In this document: positions 56,160 to 64,000 of the stretch, one piece after another
How positions within the stretch are numbered: the stretch's first letter is position 1
Layout of the letters: each line of letters opens with the position of its first letter
Assembly (NCBI GenBank): GCA_016584495.1
Contig: WAID01000003.1
Location: 4,774,001-4,838,000 of the forward strand
Reading direction: 5' to 3'
From: Celoporthe dispersa
Lineage: Eukaryota; Ascomycota; Sordariomycetes; Diaporthales; Cryphonectriaceae
DNA: 64,000 nt
Made by a program: the position numbers and the translations under genes
Notes under the pieces: generated by a model
What the model was told of the DNA's origin: nothing
Database searches by the model: none
What the model saw: only the letters and a program-made list of their open reading frames with translations

Positions 56160-57017
56160 TCATCGCACTTCTGGTGCGACCTCGGCACCAGCAACCGCAA
56201 TCTCATGGTTGACATCATTCGCCGACTCGTCCCTCCTGCCCTCGAACAACCTCCTCCACCACATCGGGGGATCCAGGGGGCCTGGAGCCGCCGTGCAGAG
56301 GCGGGTAGACGTCGTTGAAGAAGTACCAGATGTGCCCGATGACGACACCGACCAGCTCGTCCTTGGGTATGACGCCGTGCAGGATCAGGCTGAAGCCCAT
56401 GAGGACCCACGGCAGGTAGGGCGCGGTGAAGACCAGCAGGCCCAGGAAGCTGAGGCGGGTGTCCGGGTTGCGCCGGGCCCAGATGTAGACGAAGGTCGAG
56501 GACAGCGGGTGGCCCAGGAACATCATGTCGACCAGCGGGGCCAGGCAGATCAGGCTGGTTGTCGCGTACAGGAGCAGCCATGAGAAGTGCGCGGGCGACC
56601 GGCCGGAGGACTCCTCGAGGAGGCGGGAGTACCGCTGGAGGAAGTAGACGTGGAAGAGGAGGTCGAGGGACAGGGGACCGAAGTAGAGGAAGGTCGTCAG
56701 TAATCGCCAGTACTGTTTCCGCCGCCAGAGTCAGATGGTTAGCATGACCGCCTGTCTGCCTCCTCCTCGTTCGCCTTCTTCTTCATCCTTCTCTCGGGTC
56801 TCGGGGAGGACCGCTGCGCGGCGCGCTGTGCCACTACCTGCCCGTTCCGGAACACTGCGCGGTAGCTGTAGAAGAGCTGCCAGGCGTTGATGATCTTGCA
56901 CTGCACCAGAGCGCTGGTGAGGACGGTGGCGGTGGTCCACAACCTCGTGCAGACGGGCATCTCCCAGAACCACTCCTCGAGCGGGAAGCGGCCGCCTTCT
57001 CCCATCATGCCGTCCAT
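56160..57017 (-). CDS. Derlin (DER1/DFM1-like ERAD protein), frame broken near C-terminus
   Basis: Two exons, 57017-56838 and 56712-56160, intron 125 nt. Derlins are catalytically dead rhomboids in the ER membrane that thin the bilayer for retrotranslocation of misfolded proteins to Cdc48. Family sequence is clear: LEEWFWEMPVCTRLW (14-28), the splice-spanning GQYWRLLTTFLYFGP (59-73), NPDTRLSFLGLLVFTAPYLP and the hallmark GHIWYFFNDVYPPLHGGSRP. As written exon 2 slips out of frame at a G5 run (56276-56280 on the + strand) and stops at 56215 after an unrelated tail (225 aa). One base fewer there restores LDPPMWWRRLFEGR, the usual ending, and the stop at 56160 (243 aa). The short tail has no SHP box I can recognise. 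Confidence 0.92.
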
Positions 57018-58179
57018 GGCTCTGCTTTGCTCGCTATGTCCGATGTACCGCTGCCGTGTGCGACGCTACGATTATTGTCGATAAGAGAAGATGTCGGGGG
57101 AAAAAAAAGTAACCGTCCGGATGGATGGTGGGGGCGAGCTCAGGAGGTAAAGGAAAGGGAGGGGGAAACGGTTCGTGCGCCCACGCAGGAATGAGCTCGG
57201 CGTAAAAGAGATGGAGAAGGACAGTTCTGTTTCCAGACACACGAGGTGATTCGATCGAATTGCCGTTGGGGTGTCTGACTGTACGCTCTGAGGGATATCA
57301 GGTGACAAGGAAAACAAGAAATTAGTAGGAACGCGTGTCCTCTTCTAGGAATTTAGGATATTGCGGAATTCAGGACGGCGTCGTAGGTTTTGGGTTCAAT
57401 CATAGGTTGGAACGTTGGCGTCACTGTTGGAGTCGACTTGAGACGTCTGTGAGGTGGCCTCTCGATATCGGGCCTCCCTCTGTGTCTTCAGCGGCCGATA
57501 GCGCTTCATACCGGTGACGACAGGTCCCCCCAAGTTGACCCCCAGTTCGATCGGTCCAGGGGAATCCGCTGCCCCTGAGGTGGAAATCAGCCTATCAACA
57601 CAGCTCGTGCTGGACCCCAGACTGTGGCTCTGCCCACCAGCCACACCCATTTACGCGTGGTTCCGTTTGGGGGGGCGTGGGGGGTTAGGTGCTGGGGGGG
57701 GCCGTGTTGCAGTGCTATAGTGCTGTATTGTCATAGGCCTAACAAGCCTAGGGGAGGCTGGTTCGCGAAAACCCACTACCCAGACGCGTTCGGCAGGGTC
57801 CTTACGCCACGAGCTCCCCCCCAGCAGCGCGTAAAGAGCTTCTTCTCTCCCTCGCTCTCTTTTCTTGAATGCCGGCCACGCGGTCGAGTCCACCTCTCCG
57901 TCTCTATTCTACGTTGCAGAGCCCCAACCACTCAATTGACCGGAACGGACCTGTGATCTACAATTGGCTGCACCGTCGCAAACGTCTTGGTGACCAGCTT
58001 CAACCTCTTTCGATCTAATTCTCCTGAGTTTCTTTATAACCTGTGCGGCCGTTCTCCTCCCGTCTTTGCGCTCAGCCCACCCGACCAGCTCCGCGCAGCC
58101 CCCCCCCTTCTCCCCTCTAGACTTGCGACCAGCTTCCGACTATTCACATCTCCCAACCTCGTCTTTCAATTGACGCACG
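57018..58179. other. Divergent promoter region, derlin / CENP-A
   Basis: 1.16 kb between diverging genes. No gene supported. Confidence 0.6.
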
Positions 58180-58820
58180 ATGCCTCCGAAGCGTGGTGAA
58201 GGCGCAGGCAGGGGGCGGAGCCGCGGTGGACGTGGTGGTGGTGGCGGAAGCAAAAGAGCCAGTGGCGGCGTTATGCGTAAGTTGGCGAGGTACTGTCGCA
58301 TGTCGCAGGCGATCTTCTTCCACTGACATGCGATCATGCGCAACATAGCTGGCGACCCAGTACCAGTGGGGAAGAAGCGCAGATACAGGCCTGGGACCCG
58401 TGCGCTGCGCGAGATCAGGAGATACCAGAGCAACACCGACCTGCTCCTCCTCAAGATGCCCTTTGCACGACTTGTAAGAGCTCCATCCCCCCATCCCAGC
58501 CCCTCTCTCTGGCGCCAGAGAACAACAGCCAGCGGCGCGCATGAGCACCTTGAGAGGCGGGCCTCGACTCATCACACCTACTCACACACCTGCCTCAGGT
58601 CCGCGAGATTGCATCGACATTCCGACCACGGGACATGGAATTCCGGTTCCAGTCGCAAGCCATCCAGGCGCTACAGGAGGCGGCAGAGGCCTTCCTGGTG
58701 CATCTGTTCGAGGACACAAACCTGTGCGCCATCCACGCCAAGCGGGTCACCATTATGCAGAAAGATATCCAGCTCGCACGGCGGATACGCGGCGTATGGG
58801 GAGGGGCGGGCTGGATCTGA
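58180..58820 (+). CDS. Centromeric histone H3 variant (CENP-A / CenH3)
   Basis: Three exons: 58180-58276, 58349-58473 and 58599-58820, with introns of 72 and 125 nt; 147 aa. The histone fold is complete: KKRRYRPGTRALREIRRYQ before the alpha-N helix, LLLLKMPFARLVREIA, 'ALQEAAEAFLVHLFEDTN' and LCAIHAKRVTIMQKDIQLARRIRG. Three features make it CENP-A and not canonical H3: loop 1 (RPRDMEFRFQ) is two residues longer, the tail lacks the ARTKQTARKS start and K9/K27 contexts, and the C-terminus continues past RIRG as VWGGAGWI. Close to the Neurospora CenH3 pattern (GDPVPVGKKRRYRPGT). The N-terminal tail (1-32) is an RG/G-rich stretch with five consecutive Gly. It replaces H3 in centromeric nucleosomes and defines the kinetochore site; essential. 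Confidence 0.96.
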
Positions 58821-60085
58821 GCCGAGCCATAAATTACTCTTTATTTTTTTTTCTCTATTTTCAACCTCTTCTCGGCGGGTTCCCTAATACCCGGGTGTCA
58901 CAAAAGTCCAAGGGCACGGCGTTCTGGAGGCGGCGTTATGCGGATATGCTCGGCTTGGTGCTCGAGAAGCTTTTCTCAGAAGCTCTTGCTTGCAGGGGAT
59001 GATCATGTTGTCCTTGCGACTCTTTCTTTGGTGGTGGTGGCCGACTCGACATGGCCGCCTCGGTGCTCAGGACGCCTCGGGTTCTCAACGGGGCTCGTGG
59101 TCCTCTTGCAGATTGGCGAGGGTTTGGGCTTTCATTGATCCCTGCGGTCATGGCAAATGCGCGTTGCTCAGGGGGGCCGCTGTCAGGGCGGCGCCAGTGC
59201 CATGCCTCGAAGGACTGTGAGAATGCTATAGCTTCTCTGAAGGCCGTTCAAAGTCCCTGAGGTTATGTCGAAGGGGCTCTCTTGCAGACCTGATCGCTTG
59301 CCACGCAATCAACAGCCTCGCCTTCACATGCTCACTATCCCGGGCGGAAGAGAACGGGCCTCGGCCTCCGAGACGATGAGACAAACAGCTTGTGGAATGG
59401 CTTTGTGGATTCGAGACTGGAGGAGGCCTCGCTGTGGGCTCCTGCTTTCTAATCAGACTACGGTCTATTATACCTTGTATCATTGAAAGAAAGAAAAAAT
59501 CCCTATTTGATTCAGATTCAGCAGCACCGACCCACCAAGCGCATACACGCTATGCGTTTCTTGAACATGGAGGCAAACGTGGCTTTGAGACACCTAGATA
59601 CATATACACAGTGCGAGGATCAAGTACTGCTTGCTCTGCCGACGAGGATGATGAGGGGGAGGCTATCACTGCCGATGGTCCGCATCATCCTGGGTGGCCA
59701 CTGGACTTCTTGATGTCTCTCCTCCTCACTGGAAGAGATGCGGTATGCACAGCCGCCCGTGTGGTTGATCTCATCATGTCGCCTCGCCGTTCATCTGCCG
59801 CGTGGTCGCCGTCCGCCACAGTCCAGCCTCCAGGGAGAGAAGCTGTTCCCTGCTAAAGAGCCTTTTGTCCAGGGGTAAAGAAGGAGAGAAGATGAGAAGA
59901 AAGAGAGAAACGGAGACAAGCAACGAGCTTCGAGCTATGGGGCGTTACCCCAGGTGACAGCAGCCCGGCCTTCTCGGCGAGGTTTTCCCCTCGTGGCGGA
60001 TGTCTGGTGGCTCCTCGGGCAGTGTGTTGTAACCTCGTGGCCAACTATTCCTCTTGTTTTTTTTCTGTCTTTCTTTTTCCTTCGT

Positions 60086-60110
60086 TTCTTCTTCTTCTTC
60101 TTCTTCTTCT
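60086..60110. repeat. (CTT)n microsatellite
   Basis: About eight CTT units, intergenic. Confidence 0.85.
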
Positions 60111-60684
60111 CGTTTGTCCCGCCCCTCTGGGCCATGTGAGTCTATCGTTAGTCTAATCGTAATGTCTCGTTCAATTTACACACACACACCCCCCTCTCAC
60201 CTCCTCGACCCCGCCACACACACAGGAGGCCTGGCAGGAGATTCCCCCGTGATAGCTTTCCCTCCTTGCGGCATGAGTAAGGGTCTCTTGTATCTTGCTG
60301 GCTGTGAACGACAAGAGTATACCTACCAGATCTATCAGCCGACCAGCCGGTCACCGCGCATCAGCCTTCCAACGGTGAGGGTAGGGATCGGGCTCACTCA
60401 GCCACCGCCCCGACGCGATCAAACCCGCCCTGACAGAATCCCAACAGACAGGCAGACCCACTGATTAGGAAACAAGGAGAAAGAAAGAAAGAAAGAAGAG
60501 AGGAAAAGGTAGGGGTGGGTGTGTGTGGGTGTGAGTGGGCTCGCGGGCGCTATGTGGCTTTCCCACCTACTTAGCGTCCTCATACGCAGCAACAACGGCT
60601 GAGGTCTCTCTCTCCTCTCACCCCTCTACTTTGCCTCCTCTTGGGATGAAGGAATGAAATGACACCACCCGTCAGCGCTCCCGA

Positions 60685-60705
60685 GACACACACACACACA
60701 CACAC
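60685..60705. repeat. (AC)n microsatellite
   Basis: About ten AC units, intergenic. Confidence 0.85.
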
Positions 60706-61266
60706 CACATCTGCAGGTGATAGGACTAGTTCCAAGCCAGGAAAAAGAAAGAAAAGAAAAAGAAAAGAAAAGGGGAGGGGCCTGATAGGTGGAGGGAAGG
60801 AGATGGAAATGTCGATCAAGCCTCCCGCCATGCGGGTGATAGGTCTGATTTCCTAAAACGTGAGCTGTGCAGCCTCGGGACCGTCCGCTTCCTCTCGAAA
60901 GGGGGAGGGGGCGAGCCTCTGCTCTCCTGCTCCCTGTTTCGTTTCCTCGCCTGCCTTAAAAATGCTGAGGGGTTCCGCCGAGGAGGCCGAGGGGACCCCT
61001 TTGTCTCGCGCCATATATACTGTTCCTTGATCGTTGGCCGACTAGCCATCAAGCTGAGCAGACTCGTCGTTTCTGTCTTGCCATGGGCGGATGGGGCTGG
61101 CTGGCTTGCGGTGGCGGCGGCGGCGGCGGCCCAAGGCGGTTCTCAACTGGTCCAATTATTGCCTTTTTGAGGACTATAGATAACAGCCATAGGAACCGAT
61201 AGAACGGTACGAACTTGTGCGTGTGTACGTATGGGGTTATGTGTTTGTTTTTGTGTTTATATTGAT

Positions 61267-61286
61267 TGTGTGTGTGTGTGTGTGTG
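61267..61286. repeat. (GT)n microsatellite
   Basis: Ten GT units, intergenic. Confidence 0.85.
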
Positions 61287-62185
61287 CCTAGTTTTGCTGT
61301 AAGCTGGTTCAGAGTGGTTGCTTGTACATGTGAACCCAGCATCTCGGTTACCCAGGAGGCCCTGTCCTCCTCCCTCCCACTCCCATCCCATCCATGCATC
61401 CAGTCCATTCCATTTCCTCGCATCCTTCCCTCCGTGGGAAACAAAAAGACATTCTGGTCCAGGTAGGTAGGTATAGACAATAAGGAGAAGATAAAGTCGC
61501 GACAAAATTCTTGTCTGTCGAGTCCCAATATGAAGGTCGTACACAGTCATTTACTCCCAAACCCCATAAGAATAAAGAAAGAAAAAAGGCCCCGGTTCCC
61601 AAGTTTCTCCCCAAACAAGCCCAATGACTCCCTGCCAATATGTTCCCTCACAAGAAAATAAGAAAATGTTGGAAACTTTTCTCTATGATGGGTGTTCCGC
61701 TTCCGTTGAAAAGACTGCGAGAAGGAAAGAAGAAAAAAAAGAAACAAAAGCACGCCGAGCGACCGTAGAGAAGCAGGTAGTGTCAGAAAAAGGAAAATAG
61801 CTAGTGGTGGTAGTGGTGGTGGTACTGTTGGTACAGAGGGAGGCCAGGCAGTGCGCTGCGCCTCAGGTAGGTAAGGTATATAAAAATGAAAGAAAAAAAA
61901 TAAAGTCGACAGGTCGGAATATGTGAACAGTGTGTCGCGAACCATGTACTGTACGTCTCAAAAAGACAAGATAGCAATATATCCGATGAGAACTTCAGAC
62001 GAGGTGCTCCAGAGAGGGGGGGGAAGGGCGAGGGAGGTCTCCTGTTCCTCCACCCTGATGAAAAGGGGGTACCATTCAATAGTGGTGCCACTGGGTAGCG
62101 AATTCGGGATTTCCGTCACAAGGAACAAAAACAAAAAAGATATCCAGATCCTCGGGAACAAATCTCCGGCAGCTGTGGATCTGTT

Positions 62186-64000
62186 TCAGCCTCGCGGTGG
62201 GGGAGCCTTGCTGCTGGGCACGGCGGGGAACAGGGAGAACTGCCCCGGGGTGGAGCTCATCGTCCTGGACCGGGCGCGGCCCCCCGCGGCGGTCTGGCGT
62301 TTGGGGGAGGCCTGGGCCTGGGACTGCAGGCCCACGAGGTTCGAGTCGCTGTTGTGCGTGTCACGGCTCAGGGTCGGCGCGGCCTTGCTGCTGTGCGACG
62401 ACGGGCTGCCGAGGAGGCCGGCGGCGCTCTGTGACCGCGCGTGGGCGGTGGGCGAGGCGAGCACCTCGTGGATCTCGGGGATCTGGTCCTCGAAGTTGTT
62501 GGTGGTGGTGGTGGTGGTCGGGGAGTCGTCCTTGAAGACAAAGGTGTCCATGTCGGAGCTGGTGCTCATGGTGAGGCGCGTGTAGTCGGTGTTGCTCGAC
62601 GTGGCCGAGATGTGCCGCTCAAAGACGGACCGGGACGACAGGTTGCTGTTGCTGGTCGTGGTCGAGTTGCTCGCCCTGGCCGGCACGAACAGGCTCGAGT
62701 TCTCCATGGTCAGCGTCGGGTCCTCCTCCAGCGTGACCGCGTGGGCGATGCTCTCCGGGTCCTCGTACTGCTGCTGCTCGGTGCGGGCTGCGAGGAGCTC
62801 GTGGTGGTACTCGTTCGGGATCAGAAAGGAGGGCGAGAGCGAGAAGCCCTGTGCCTCCTGGAAGCTGGTCTGCGACCCGGTGCGCACGTGGAGGTGGCGC
62901 TGGTTGCGGAGGCCGTCCCGTCGCGGCAGCGAGAAGTTGGCGCTGGTGGGCGACCTCGCAGCTGTGGCGGCAAGTGTGGGCGTGATCGCCTCATGGCTGG
63001 TCTGGGGGGAGAGTTGACCGGAGGGGCTCAGCGCAGGCACGTCAGAGAGGGGCCGGGACAAGACCAGCCCTTCGTCCTCACACGCCAGCGCGATCGACGC
63101 GGCGTGTACTGCGTGTTGCGACGACATGTCGACCGAGGGCCGGTGCCAGTCGTAGTCGCAGTCAGCCTCCAGCTCGTGCTCGTAGCAGTAGTCAATCACA
63201 GCTTCCCAGCTGTCCCGCCGCAGCGGCTCGGCATCAGCCGTGGTCGCCACAGCCGTGGTGGTGGTCGTCGTCTTGCTGTTCGCGGTCCTCGCAGCAGGCT
63301 GTTGCAGGGCATAGATATCGTACTGGCCAAAGACGACAGACTCGCGGTGGCTTGCACGCTTGTTATGGGAAGGAGGGTAGCCGGCATTCGAGATGGACGT
63401 CTGCCGCAGGGCCGGTACCGAGATCGACCCCTTCAGTGACGAGTGCGTGCTGCGCGTGCTCGCGCGCGACCTCTCGACAGCCCGCCCTGCTCCTCCTCCT
63501 CGGGCACGTCGGGAAGGCCAGCCTCGAATGTCGTCACGCTGGCATTGTTCAGGGGCGCGGTCAGAGGCCAGTTGGGGTTCTCTGCAGGCACAAATATACG
63601 TGAAAACCGACGGTTCTCACGGTTCTCTGCAGGTGCTGCTGCTGCTGGGCTGGGGCATCCAGGAGACACGAGTGGGGGGGTAGAGACAGTATAGGCATCG
63701 CCGCCGCCGCCGCCCTGCAGGTTCAAGGGCGCTGGAAAGCGGAAGGCGTTCATCCCCTGCTGGTGGTGGCCCAAGGCCTCGGAGTCGCGGCGCGGGATTG
63801 ATGTGCCGCGGCTGGGATGCCGTATTGGCGGCGCTGTGGTGGCGGCAGCAGCAGGAGGAGGCGGAGGGGCAAAGTCGAAGTAGTTGAAGTCCAGCTGCGT
63901 TGGAGATCGAGGCGGTCGAGGAGGTGGGGGCCCGCGCATGTGATCCTGCGACCTGACCTGCTTGACCCACTGCCTTGGGGGCGAGTTCTGCGCGCTGGGA
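62186..64000 (-). CDS. Ser/Pro-rich protein, 5' part beyond the right edge, one frame break
   Basis: The visible part runs from the window edge to the stop at 62186, about 605 codons, start not in the window. I do not recognise a domain with confidence. Conserved-looking islands are PRQWVKQVRSQDH near the edge, RSPTQLDFNYFDFAPPPPP, HRESVVFGQYDIYALQQP and 'SWEAVIDYCYEHELEADCDY'; these short linear motifs in a disordered Ser/Thr/Pro/Gln-rich chain suggest a regulatory or scaffold protein. The frame breaks between about 63433 and 63500. One extra base, most simply in a CCC at 63481-63483 or 63485-63487, joins EEEEQGG to SRASTRSTHSSLKGS and continues to the stop. A 39-nt segment (63582-63620) has GTGAGA...TGCAG ends and is in frame; it may be a very small intron or simply coding. 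Confidence 0.75.

Larger units (their letters stand above)
58821..62185. other. 3.4 kb convergent region without a supportable gene
   Basis: Between the 3' ends of CENP-A and the right-edge gene. It holds (CTT)n at 60086-60110, (AC)n at 60685-60705, (GT)n at 61267-61286 and several A/G-rich tracts. Frames are short and unrecognised. Unusually long for a convergent gap. Confidence 0.55.

Noticed and set aside
62441..63439. Plus-strand open frame of 332 codons
   Set aside because: Antisense shadow of the right-edge gene.

Overview
The window is nuclear DNA of a filamentous ascomycete, most likely a Sordariomycete. The evidence is short GT-AG introns (57-242 nt), multi-exon genes, long gaps rich in microsatellites, tRNA genes with introns and no CCA tail, and families confined to or typical of filamentous fungi (HET, DUF7053, HAM1-like, PTH11-type rhodopsin domain, FEX fluoride exporter, fungal CENP-A). 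Genus cannot be read from the sequence. I support 18 protein genes, 4 tRNA genes and 1 tRNA fragment.

Layout. 1-7318 holds no gene I can support. 7.3-16.0 kb carries three minus-strand genes: a DUF7053 protein, an orphan coiled-coil protein and an F-box protein. 18.2-25.8 kb looks by eye AT-richer and gene-poor: three intron-bearing tRNA-Glu(CTC) genes, a broken tRNA-Tyr remnant, a HET-domain gene and an intact tRNA-Tyr(GTA). 25.8-34.5 kb is the environment-facing part: a small secreted cysteine-rich protein, a two-domain fluoride exporter (FEX), a PTH11-type seven-helix protein and a divergent cytochrome P450. 35-59 kb is mostly housekeeping: HAM1-like lipid-binding protein, DNA ligase IV, uracil phosphoribosyltransferase, ALE1-type lysophospholipid acyltransferase, GDP-mannose transporter, a short-chain dehydrogenase, acireductone dioxygenase, a derlin and the centromeric histone CENP-A. 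The right edge cuts a Ser/Pro-rich protein.

The genes do not form one pathway or an obvious biosynthetic cluster. Themes that recur are the secretory pathway and membranes (VRG4, ALE1, derlin, HAM1-like), salvage metabolism (UPRT, ADI1), chromosome biology (LIG4, CENP-A), and environment sensing or self-recognition (HET, PTH11-like, secreted protein, FEX).

The most consequential observation is technical. Seven genes, five of them from well-conserved families, are broken by single-base length differences, nearly all in G/C homopolymers. Six look like one missing base (usually G5 or C5 where six are needed) and two like one extra base. Correcting them joins reading frames that match the families end to end. 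Automated annotation of this sequence will truncate or split DNA ligase IV, FEX, ALE1, the derlin, the F-box protein, probably the PTH11-like protein and the right-edge protein. No CRISPR array, transposase or prophage-like element was seen, and I did not find a convincing new multi-gene system.
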